Shown: piece by piece, positions 26,060 through 33,157 of the stretch | How positions within the stretch are numbered: the first letter of the stretch is position 1 | How the letters are laid out: every line of letters starts with the position of its first letter | Origin: Deltaproteobacteria bacterium | GTDB lineage: Bacteria; Desulfobacterota; Desulfobaccia; Desulfobaccales; 0-14-0-80-60-11 | Direction of reading: 5' to 3' | Assembly (NCBI GenBank): GCA_016875015.1 | Contig: VGSJ01000013.1 | Coordinates: 1-47,609, forward strand | DNA length: 47,609 bases | Notes under the pieces: generated by a model | The model's database searches: none | Told to the model about the DNA's origin: nothing | The model's input: only the letters and a program-made list of their open reading frames with translations | Made by a program: the position numbers and the translations under genes

Positions 26060-26419
26060 TTACGGAGCCTTTTTGGCCTTAGGGGCTTTTTTGACTTTAG
26101 CAGCAGCCTTTTTGCCCTTTTTGGCCTTTCCCTTCTTAACCATGGCGCACACTTTTGCTGCCGCGTCTTCGGCCCGAGCTGCAGCCGCTTCAGCCTTGTT
26201 GGCTGCAGCGGAAGCACGCGGTACGGGGACTTTGGCCTCTAGTGCGGCCGCTTCAGCCTTTACTGCCGACGCAGCTGCCCGATCTGCAGAAGCTTTAGCT
26301 TGCTGTGAGTACATTGAACACTGATCATAGTACTTTTGGCAGCAGCCAGCACCTCCCAGCACCAGGGCAAAGACCGCGAGGAGAGCCAAGGCATAGCCTT
26401 TTCTCAATACCTTCCTCAT
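26060..26419 (-). CDS. Alanine-zipper lipoprotein with lysine-rich tail (OprI/Lpp-like)
   Basis: The 119-residue protein has a lipoprotein signal ending in LVLGGAGC, then a mature part of Ala-rich heptads (ADRAAASAVKAEAAALEAK, AAANKAEAAAARAEDAAAK) like the alanine-zipper coiled coil of OprI and Lpp. The last 25 or so residues are almost only Lys, Ala, Gly and Pro (KKGKAKKGKKAAAKVKKAPKAKKAP), resembling histone-H1-like tails. That tail could bind anionic peptidoglycan, teichoic-like polymer or DNA, or offer lysines for covalent linkage. AAGGGGG precedes the ATG with good spacing. It is a paralogue of the gene at 26480 and is followed by a strong terminator. Confidence 0.85.
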   Translation of the reverse strand: MRKVLRKGYALALLAVFALVLGGAGCCQKYYDQCSMYSQQAKASADRAAASAVKAEAAALEAKVPVPRASAAANKAEAAAARAEDAAAKVCAMVKKGKAKKGKKAAAKVKKAPKAKKAP

Positions 26420-26479
26420 CGATTACCCCCTTTCGGAGAGAATTTTTCACTCCCCATTAGCTGATCAACCCTAGGTGCT

Positions 26480-26773
26480 TTACTTCCGCATCTTCTTCAT
26501 CAGGCAGGCCTCAGCTTTCGCTGCTGCTGCCTCAGCCCGATCAGCCGCGGCCTCAGCCTTATCAGCCGAAGCTTTCGCGTCTGCCGCCGCCATTTCGGCG
26601 TTCCGCGCCGCGCTGTCCGCCTTCGCAGCCGAAGCCGCCGCCTGATCGGCGTACATTTTGGCGTCGTCTACGCTCTTCTTGCAGGCGTCGCAGCACCCCA
26701 TTCCCAAGGCGGCAACAAACGCCAAGAGAATGGCCAGTGCAAAGCCTTTCCTTACTAAAGCTTTCCTCATCAT
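26480..26773 (-). CDS. OprI/Lpp-like alanine-zipper lipoprotein
   Basis: The 97-residue protein has a signal segment ending in ALGMGC and a mature chain of regular heptads (AKMYADQAAASAAKADSAARNAEMAAADAKASADKAEAAADRAEAAAAKAEA) closely matching the OprI alanine zipper. It ends ...LMKKMRK; Lpp and OprI end in YRK and SRK, where the last lysine is linked to peptidoglycan by L,D-transpeptidases. The protein is probably an abundant trimeric envelope tether. The residue at -3 of the lipobox is Gly, which is unusual. The first of two adjacent ATG codons is used, with GGGGGG just upstream. It lies upstream of, and shares its direction with, the second lipoprotein gene 60 bp away. Confidence 0.87.
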   Translation of the reverse strand: MMRKALVRKGFALAILLAFVAALGMGCCDACKKSVDDAKMYADQAAASAAKADSAARNAEMAAADAKASADKAEAAADRAEAAAAKAEACLMKKMRK

Positions 26774-27024
26774 CTATCCCCCCTTCTCAAAGAGATGGTT
26801 TAAGGTAAGTAAGATGCCCACATTTAATAATAATGGGCTAAAAATATCAAGAAAAATTATGGCCTCCCGCATTTTTTTTTTAGGACTCCGGGGGAGGAGC
26901 CCTGAGACCTTAATTTTGATTAACTATAGGGGTTGTCTGAAAGATTTCAAGTAAAAACTTTCCTTCCTGAAACTTTTTTTTCAGGACCCCCGGCGCTATC
27001 CACCCAACATATTGTTATTGCTTG
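26774..27024. other. AT-rich region between polA and the lipoprotein genes
   Basis: It contains an 8-bp-arm hairpin at 26965-26986 (TCCTGAAA / TTTCAGGA), followed leftward after seven bases by five U residues; this may end polA transcription. Several AT-rich stretches near 26820-26880 should contain the lipoprotein promoter. No gene is recognised. Confidence 0.45.
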
Positions 27025-29724
27025 TTAATATTGGTTGCCGGCTGATCCCCCCGGCGCATAAAAATTCATCTCTCCCCAGTTTTCCCCCACCCGCAGGTCC
27101 ACCGTTAGGGGAACTTTCAGCCGGACCACCCCCTCCATGACCCGCCGCACCAGGCGGGCGGTGTCTGCCAATTCGCCCCGGGGCACTTCAAATAAAAGCT
27201 CGTCATGGATCTGGAGGAGCATCGGTCCGGACAGACCCGCCCCTTGCCGCGCGGCTTCCACCTCCAGCATGGCTCGCTTGATGATATCCGCGGCCGTCCC
27301 CTGGAGCGGGGTGTTGATGGCGCTGCGCTCCGCCTCCTGCCGGACTATGCGGTTGCTGCTGTTGATCTGGGGGGTCTGGCGCCGGCGCCCCAGGAGCGTG
27401 GTCACCCACCCCTGTTCCCGGGCCTGCCGCAAGGTCTCCTCCAGATAGGCTTTGACTCGGGAGTATTTGGCAAAATACCGCTGGATGAATTCATTGGCCA
27501 TGCGGTTGTTCACCCCCAACTGTTTGGCCAGGCCGAACCCGCTCATGCCGTAAAGGATGCCGAAGTTGACCACCTTGGCCTGACGGCGCATATCCGGACT
27601 CACCAGTTCCGGGTGGATGCCGAACACCACCGCCGCGGTCTGCCGGTGGATGTCGATCCCGTCCTGGAAGGCCTTGAGAAGCGCGGGGTCCTCCGAGAAA
27701 TGGGCCAGGATGCGCAGTTCCATCTGGGAATAATCGGCGCTGAGGAAAATCTGTCCGGATGCCGGCACAAAGGCCTGGCGAATCTGCCCGCCTAGCTCCC
27801 CCCGGACCGGGATGTTCTGCAAATTGGGGTCCCGGCTGCTCAAACGCCCGGTGGCCGCCACCGACTGGACAAACGTGGTGTGCACCCTTCCGGTGGCCGG
27901 GTCTGCCAGCTTCAGCAGGGCATCCACGTAAGTTGATTTGAGTTTGCCCATGCTGCGGTACTCCAGGACCTTGGCGGCGATGGGACTCTCCGGGCCCAGA
28001 GACTGGAGGACCTCCAAGTCGGTGGAGTAGGCGGTTTTGCCCCGGGTCTTCTTCTGGGGCGTGAGTTTCATTTTCTCAAAGAGGATGCGGCCCAATTGCT
28101 GGGGCGACTGGATGAGAAATTCCTCGCCCGCCAGGGCATAAATTTCTCGTTCCAGGCGCTGCATCGCCACTTCCAGGTCCTGACCCAAGCGCTGGAGAAA
28201 TCCCTGGTCCAGGAGAACCCCCCGGGCCTCCATGCGGGCCAGGATGCCCAGCAGCGGCAATTCCAGGCCGGCATAGAGCTCCCAGAGGCCTTCCTTTTCC
28301 AGTTCGCTCTTCAACTGGGGCCAGAGCCTGAGCGCCGCCTCGGCCCGCTGGACGGCATACTGACAGGCCAGGTCCCGGTCCAACCCCACCGACGTGGCGG
28401 GCCGGCCCGCCAACTCCCGGGGACCCGGCAGGTTGAGCCCCAGGTAGTGGAGGGCCACATTTTCCAAAGTCTGCTCATACCGGGCCGGGTTGAGGAGATA
28501 CGACGCCAGGAGGATGTCGCCGGTGATCCCCCGCAATTCCGGCCCGAACCGCTGGGCCAGGAGCAGGGCGGTCTTGAGATCCGCCCCGACTTTGGCGACG
28601 CCCGCATCGGACCACACCGGGGCCAGCTTCTCCCAGACCGCGCGGTTTGACTCCCCGGAGGCCAGGGGGATATACGCCCCCTCCCCGGTCCGCCACGCCA
28701 GGCCGACCCCGGCAACCTCGGCCAACACCGGGTGCTGCTCGCTCATGACGAAGCTCAGGCCCAGGTGGCACAGGTTTCCAACCTGTGGGTCCCGGATGGC
28801 TTGGACCACCCGGTCCAGGTCCTCGGGGGCGTGCACCAGGGATCCGGTCACTCCGGATTGGTGGTCAATCCCCAATTCCTTGGTCAATTTGGTGAATTCC
28901 AGTTCCACAAACAACCGGCGCAGGGCTTCCCGGTCCGGGGGGCCGGGATGGAGCGCCTCCAGGTCCACCGTCAGGGGCACCTGGGCCTCGAGCTCGGTCA
29001 ACTGCCGGCTGAGCCGCGCCTGATCGGCATGTTCCTGTAATCGGGCCTTCAACGCCTTTTCTTTAATTTCCTCTATATGGGCCAGCAGATTTTCCAGGCT
29101 GTGATACCGGGCGATCAACTTGAGCGCGGTTTTCTCCCCGATGCCCGGCACCCCCGGGATATTGTCGCTGGCATCCCCCGCCAGGGCCCGCACCTCCACC
29201 AGTTCCCCGGGGGAAAGGCCATATTTCTCCCGGATGGCCGCCGGGTCATAGCGCACCTCTTTCATGGGATCCCACATGTCCACCCCGTCTTGCACCAGGG
29301 GCAGGAGGTCCTTGTCCCCGGAGATGATCTCCACCGCGAAGCCCTCTTCCCGCGCCCGCCGCACCAGGGTGCAGATGAGATCATCGGCTTCATACCCCTC
29401 GTGCACCAGGGAGGGCAGGTTGAGGGCGTCGATAATCTTCTTTATATAGGGGAGTTGGGTCGCCAGGGCCTCGGGCATAGACGGCCGGTGCGCCTTGTAT
29501 CCGCCATAGAGTCCGTGCCGGAAGGTGGGGCCTTTGGCGTCGAAGACCAGGGCCAGGTGCCGGGGCTGCCGCTCCCGGAGCACCTTGAGGAGCATGGTGG
29601 TCACCCCTAAAGTGGCGTTGGTGGGCACCCCCCGGGTGTTGGACAGAGGCGGCAGGGCATGAAAGGCCCGGTAAAAATAGGAGCTGATGTCGATGAGATA
29701 GAGGACGCGGGGGAAGGTTTCCAT
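27025..29724 (-). CDS. polA: DNA polymerase I
   Basis: The 899-residue polymerase starts METFPRVLYLIDISSYFYRAFHALPPL, with a ribosome site (GGAGAAGGA) before this ATG; the frame stays open further upstream but that part reads as noise. Residues 1-290 form the 5'-3' exonuclease (YKAHRPSMPE, HEGYEADDLICT, SGDKDLLPLVQ, LAGDASDNIPGVPGIGEKTA). The polymerase domain has motif A DYSQMELR (about 664), motif B RRQAKVVNFGILYGMSGFG and motif C QIHDELLFEVP (about 838). The middle 3'-5' exonuclease domain has lost the DxE metal ligands (LSFVMSE in that place), so proofreading is probably absent. A dispersed palindromic repeat is embedded in this domain at 28767-28787. Confidence 0.97.
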   Translation of the reverse strand: METFPRVLYLIDISSYFYRAFHALPPLSNTRGVPTNATLGVTTMLLKVLRERQPRHLALVFDAKGPTFRHGLYGGYKAHRPSMPEALATQLPYIKKIIDALNLPSLVHEGYEADDLICTLVRRAREEGFAVEIISGDKDLLPLVQDGVDMWDPMKEVRYDPAAIREKYGLSPGELVEVRALAGDASDNIPGVPGIGEKTALKLIARYHSLENLLAHIEEIKEKALKARLQEHADQARLSRQLTELEAQVPLTVDLEALHPGPPDREALRRLFVELEFTKLTKELGIDHQSGVTGSLVHAPEDLDRVVQAIRDPQVGNLCHLGLSFVMSEQHPVLAEVAGVGLAWRTGEGAYIPLASGESNRAVWEKLAPVWSDAGVAKVGADLKTALLLAQRFGPELRGITGDILLASYLLNPARYEQTLENVALHYLGLNLPGPRELAGRPATSVGLDRDLACQYAVQRAEAALRLWPQLKSELEKEGLWELYAGLELPLLGILARMEARGVLLDQGFLQRLGQDLEVAMQRLEREIYALAGEEFLIQSPQQLGRILFEKMKLTPQKKTRGKTAYSTDLEVLQSLGPESPIAAKVLEYRSMGKLKSTYVDALLKLADPATGRVHTTFVQSVAATGRLSSRDPNLQNIPVRGELGGQIRQAFVPASGQIFLSADYSQMELRILAHFSEDPALLKAFQDGIDIHRQTAAVVFGIHPELVSPDMRRQAKVVNFGILYGMSGFGLAKQLGVNNRMANEFIQRYFAKYSRVKAYLEETLRQAREQGWVTTLLGRRRQTPQINSSNRIVRQEAERSAINTPLQGTAADIIKRAMLEVEAARQGAGLSGPMLLQIHDELLFEVPRGELADTARLVRRVMEGVVRLKVPLTVDLRVGENWGEMNFYAPGGSAGNQY
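28767..28787. repeat. REP-like palindrome inside polA, copy 6
   Basis: The core CACAGGTTTCCAACCTGTG, in a GGTGGCACAGG context, is the same kind of unit as the intergenic repeats (closest to 33116-33136). It is read in frame and encodes about VGNLCHL at residues 312-319 of PolA, at the entry to the degenerate exonuclease domain. Confidence 0.7.
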
Positions 29725-29824
29725 CACGGGTATCCTTCTCCCCCTTATAGCCGCTACCGTCGGCCCTGTCAACTTGAGAAGGATACTTGGGGGCCTGTTC
29801 CTGGATAAATCCGCACCTCTGCCC

Positions 29825-30394
29825 TCACACCCGGGGCTTGCCCCAGATCTCCAGGACCGAGAGCTGCAGGAAGCGTTTGGACGCGGCGCTCTTGATAATC
29901 GACACGGTGTCCCAACCCCGGGCGGTGCCGCCGACGGCCACGACCTCTTCTCCTTCCGGGATGAGGCCCGCATCCACCGCCTCCATGACGATCTCGCAGC
30001 ACACCTTGAGCCCCTGCCCCAGGCGCCGCAAGGTATTAGCGATGAGCAGGGTGGGGGCGCTGCCCTTGAATTGATCCGCCAGGCTCGTCTCCAGGGAGTG
30101 GGTGAGGATGGTGGCCTTGAGCACCTTGCCTCCCAGGCGGGCGATCTCCTGGTAATGCTCCACCAGAAACTCGTCGAGATTGGGCCCCTTAAACCCCACG
30201 GAGTGCCCTACCACCACCAGGTTAAGGTCTTTGCCCTGCAAGCGCCGGGCGGCCTGGGCCCCGGAATCGCCGGTGGTGGACGCCACCACCAGGTGGCGAA
30301 ACCCCTCGGCCACGGCCTTCTCCATCAGTTCCAGGCAGGCCGGGGTGTTCTGCGGACCCACGCTCCGGAAATACCACACCTCTCTCTTAATCAT
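29825..30394 (-). CDS. Stand-alone pyruvate-kinase alpha/beta (C-terminal) domain protein
   Basis: The 189-residue protein matches the pyruvate kinase C-terminal domain family without the catalytic barrel. It has FRHLVVASTTGDSGAQAARRL, VVVGHSVGFKGPN, ILTHSLETSLADQF and EVVAVGGTARGWDTVSIIKSAAS. In pyruvate kinase this domain binds effectors; free-standing versions occur in many archaea and anaerobic bacteria, and their role is not established. It lies 100 bp upstream of polA in the same direction, so the two may be cotranscribed. There is no catalytic pyruvate kinase in the window. Confidence 0.88.
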   Translation of the reverse strand: MIKREVWYFRSVGPQNTPACLELMEKAVAEGFRHLVVASTTGDSGAQAARRLQGKDLNLVVVGHSVGFKGPNLDEFLVEHYQEIARLGGKVLKATILTHSLETSLADQFKGSAPTLLIANTLRRLGQGLKVCCEIVMEAVDAGLIPEGEEVVAVGGTARGWDTVSIIKSAASKRFLQLSVLEIWGKPRV

Positions 30395-30607
30395 CAGTTC
30401 ACCTCATGGATCTTTATGGAGATGAAAAACTTGGCGGATTATATCAAATGGCGCATAGGGTCGGAAAGTCAGACCGGGCCCCGGGCTGTATTCGGCTGCT
30501 CATCCGGCCGTCGGCCACATTCATGTTGCCGGCAAATCTGCCGATAAGATAAGGGGGGCCAGGGGGAGCTGGACCCGTCCGCCCATCGCCGGGCGCCAAG
30601 AACGTCT

Positions 30608-30661
30608 GGAGGCAAGGACATGGGCCTAGAAAGCGAGCCACCTCATGGGCATGAAGCATAA
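30608..30661 (+). other. Possible 13-codon leader ORF overlapping the histidine kinase start
   Basis: GGAGG (30608-30612) lies seven bases before ATG 30620, which opens MGLESEPPHGHEA and stops at 30659-30661, overlapping the kinase start codons (30645/30651) in another frame. The kinase itself has no good ribosome site, so coupling is possible. Alternatively this is chance. Confidence 0.35.
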
Positions 30662-31568
30662 TCCGGTTGATTCAGATAGAAAACCCGAGGTCCCGGCGGG
30701 CGTGGCCGGGCCGCATCCCGGGCCGGAGACCCCGCCGGGGCGTCGGCACTCCGTCACGGTATCGTCCTCGCCGCCTTATGCCTCGGAGGATAACGATGTC
30801 CTGGAGCGGAGCTTTAAGGAGCTGGGGCGCTACTATCGCCACTCCAGCGCCGGCCGCCGCTGCCTGGGCATTGTTCATCAGATGAACACGCCGATGCAGG
30901 TCCTCTCGTTCCAGTTGGACCTCCTGGAGCAGAAAGCCCAGGAGGAGTTGGACCTGCTCACCGGATCCCCCCTAACCGACGCCGAACCCCTCATGACCCT
31001 GGCCCACTACCGCCAGGCGAAATTCAGCCAATTACGCCGGGAGATCGACCGGTTGCAAGGCATGGCCCGCAGCCTGGTTCTGCAAGGGGTGCATGAAGAC
31101 GCTCAGGAGAAGTTCCCCCTGGATCTCAATGAGATCTGCCGGCAGGAACTGGAACTCTATCAGGCCCAGCCATTTTTCAAACACCGGGTAACCGGTGAAT
31201 TTCACTTCCAGGAAGCCCTGCCATTATTTTCCGGGCACTATATCGATTTCAGCCAGAGTTTACGGAATCTCATCGACAACTCCCTGGAGGCCATGGCCGG
31301 GACGGATCGCCGGCGCCTGACGGTGGTGACGGCCTGCCAGGACCGGCGGATCATGCTGCGCATCGGCGACACCGGCGCGGGCATCCAGCCGGTTTCTTTA
31401 CCCCGGATCTTCCAACCATTCTTCACTACCAAGCAAACCCCCGGCGGGGACCGGGCCGGCCTGGGGTTGTTCATGGTGCGCCGGCTCCTGGCCCCCTATC
31501 AGGCTGAGATCCGGGTGGACAGCGATTCCGGCGGGACGTGGGTGACCGTCTCGTTCCCGGTGGCTTGA
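30645..31568 (+). CDS. Soluble sensor histidine kinase
   Basis: The 307-residue kinase has no membrane span. Residues 1-55 are Pro/Gly-rich and probably disordered. The phospho-acceptor helix is RCLGIVHQMNTPMQVLSFQLDLL (His near residue 80, a variant of the usual HEINNPL). A coiled-coil helix follows, and then the ATPase domain with N-box SLRNLIDNSLEAM, G1 IGDTGAGI, F-box FQPFFTTK and G2 GLGLFMVRRL. No sensory PAS or GAF domain and no response regulator are adjacent, so signal and partner are unknown. The start may be at 30645 or 30651. Its 3' end overlaps the convergent M48 frame by 171 bp. Confidence 0.9.
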   Translation: MGMKHNPVDSDRKPEVPAGVAGPHPGPETPPGRRHSVTVSSSPPYASEDNDVLERSFKELGRYYRHSSAGRRCLGIVHQMNTPMQVLSFQLDLLEQKAQEELDLLTGSPLTDAEPLMTLAHYRQAKFSQLRREIDRLQGMARSLVLQGVHEDAQEKFPLDLNEICRQELELYQAQPFFKHRVTGEFHFQEALPLFSGHYIDFSQSLRNLIDNSLEAMAGTDRRRLTVVTACQDRRIMLRIGDTGAGIQPVSLPRIFQPFFTTKQTPGGDRAGLGLFMVRRLLAPYQAEIRVDSDSGGTWVTVSFPVA

Positions 31569-33032
31569 GCCTCTGGAGCGAAGGGAACCACCCTCTCCGG
31601 GGGGCGCCGGTAGCGGCGGCGCGGACACGGCGCCAAGGGCGGCGGGCATCGGGGGCGGCGGCCGGCGGTTCAAATCCGCGGTTTGCAGAAAAACCTCTGC
31701 CGCCCGGCCGGCCTTGAAGTATTGACCGACCAGCTTCAGGCGGGCCAACCGTTCCGTGGGCGCCGGGTGGGATTTAAGAAAATAGTTGTCTTCAAACGGG
31801 TCATGATGAACCACCGCGGCCATTCTCTCCCAAACGGCTGCCCCCTTCTCAATATTATAGCCGGCCTGGAAAGCATACCAGGCCCCATAAATATCCGCTT
31901 CCCGCTCATCCTCCTGGGAAAAAACGCTCACCACGGCATTTGGGGCTACCCGGCGAACGTCCGGCGACACCATGACATGCCGCCAGTCCAGGAGGTGGTT
32001 TAAAGAGAGGGTGCTGAAGGCGGTGATGGCCTCGCCCATAAATTTCCCCAGTTCCCGATGCGCCGCCCCTCTTATGAGATGGCCCAGGACCTGATGCGCC
32101 ATCTCGTGCCCCACGATCAGGGCCAGCTCATCGTCATTGAGGCAGAAACTGACCATCCGCCGGGTCAGGATGATTTTCCCAGGAGCGGCGAAGGCATTAA
32201 CGCTATTGCCTTTAGTGTCCACCAGGATGGCATATTCCGCCGGGAGCAGTTGGGGATAAATGGTCGCCAGCATTTTTTGGTCGTCCCGCTGAATGAGCAA
32301 CTCTACCGGCCCGGTAAGATAACGTCCCCGGGCTTCAATGTTGATATGCTTTAAGTCCAACATGATGGCGGGCAATAGTTCGCCGGGAAACCACATGTAG
32401 ATAAACTTCTGGACGCTTCTATATTTGTACCTTTGCTCATAACTAGATATGGGTAAGATAAAGAGGAAATCTTTAAAAATATCCCGCGTGGTTTTAATGG
32501 CCTCATCCCAGGCCGCCACCTCGGTGGGGATGGGCCAATTATTCACTGCCAGAATAATATCTCCTTGTTTCAGACCGCGTTCCTTCAGAATAATATTTCC
32601 TTGCCGCAGTTCGGCCTCCCGGGCCGGGGAGGGACGCCAGACCTGGTCCACCGCCACCCGGCCGGTGGCGGTGATCCACCAGTTGAAACCCAGGAAGGGA
32701 TAGGTGCGGCCTTGAGTCTGGGGCAGCCACGGCATCAGGCGGAGAAATACCCGGGAAACCCGCTCCCAGTACCAGCTCTGATAAGGGTGGCGCCGGGCGG
32801 TGTCCAGTTGGGCGGCTTCAATCTGGGGCGCCGTGGGGGTCGGCTTGGTCACCTCGGCACAGCCGGCAAGGATTAAAAGACTGGGGATCAGGAAGATAAT
32901 TAAGGGCAGCCGCAGGGAGAAGCCAAGATTGGTTTGACTCCTGGTTCCCAATCTCCTGCTTGGGAACCCCCTTGTCCGCCAAGCTCCGGCTTGGCGAAAG
33001 AAATCAAGCAAATTTAGCAGGTTGTGCATCAT
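31398..33032 (-). CDS. M48-family metalloprotease lipoprotein with PDZ-like region
   Basis: The zinc protease motif is VGHEMAHQVLGH (HExxH), with the third ligand in EDEREADIYGAWYA. An N-terminal lipoprotein signal (LRLPLIIFLIPSLLILAGC) puts it in the periplasm. Between them, LKERGLKQGDIILAVNNWPI looks PDZ-like. It resembles the BepA/LoiP class that degrades or refolds outer-membrane proteins. Two features are odd. The approximately 35 residues before the signal are translated from palindromic repeats, so the true start (ATG 33032 used here) is uncertain and a later non-ATG start may apply. Also, no stop occurs after the domain, and the frame runs on with Pro/Gly/Arg-rich sequence for about 90 residues, the last 57 antisense to the histidine kinase gene. 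Confidence 0.85.
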   Translation of the reverse strand: MMHNLLNLLDFFRQAGAWRTRGFPSRRLGTRSQTNLGFSLRLPLIIFLIPSLLILAGCAEVTKPTPTAPQIEAAQLDTARRHPYQSWYWERVSRVFLRLMPWLPQTQGRTYPFLGFNWWITATGRVAVDQVWRPSPAREAELRQGNIILKERGLKQGDIILAVNNWPIPTEVAAWDEAIKTTRDIFKDFLFILPISSYEQRYKYRSVQKFIYMWFPGELLPAIMLDLKHINIEARGRYLTGPVELLIQRDDQKMLATIYPQLLPAEYAILVDTKGNSVNAFAAPGKIILTRRMVSFCLNDDELALIVGHEMAHQVLGHLIRGAAHRELGKFMGEAITAFSTLSLNHLLDWRHVMVSPDVRRVAPNAVVSVFSQEDEREADIYGAWYAFQAGYNIEKGAAVWERMAAVVHHDPFEDNYFLKSHPAPTERLARLKLVGQYFKAGRAAEVFLQTADLNRRPPPPMPAALGAVSAPPLPAPPGEGGSLRSRGSSHRERDGHPRPAGIAVHPDLSLIGGQEPAHHEQPQAGPVPAGGLLGSEEWLEDPG

Positions 33033-33097
33033 ATCAAGATGTCCCCAAGCAGAGCTTGGGGTTAGATTTGCGGCTCCCAAGCAGGAGCTTGGGAGCC
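32943..33097. repeat. Cluster of four CCAAGC...GCTTGG palindromes
   Basis: There are perfect inverted repeats at 32943-32968 (9-bp arms, GGTTCCCAA), 32977-32996 (8-bp, CGCCAAGC), 33043-33061 (8-bp, CCCCAAGC) and 33072-33097 (11-bp, GGCTCCCAAGC). They share the CCAAG core but differ outside it, so they look like independent copies of one family collected between the TPR and protease genes. Confidence 0.8.
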
Positions 33098-33115
33098 AGG
33101 AAAGAATCATTGTCC

Positions 33116-33136
33116 GCACAGGTTGGAAACCTGTGC
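33116..33136. repeat. REP-like palindrome, copy 7
   Basis: The core CACAGGTTGGAAACCTGTG has nine-base arms around a short loop, and is the inverted form of the unit found in polA at 28767. It lies 22 bp beyond the stop of the TPR/barrel gene. Confidence 0.75.
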
Positions 33137-33157
33137 CGCCAATGGCCAATAATCTTC

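Noticed and set aside
29725-29973. N-terminal extension of PolA by 83 residues
   Set aside because: The ATG at 29724 has a ribosome site and starts at the conserved family N-terminus; the upstream part is Arg/Ser-rich noise overlapping the neighbouring gene.
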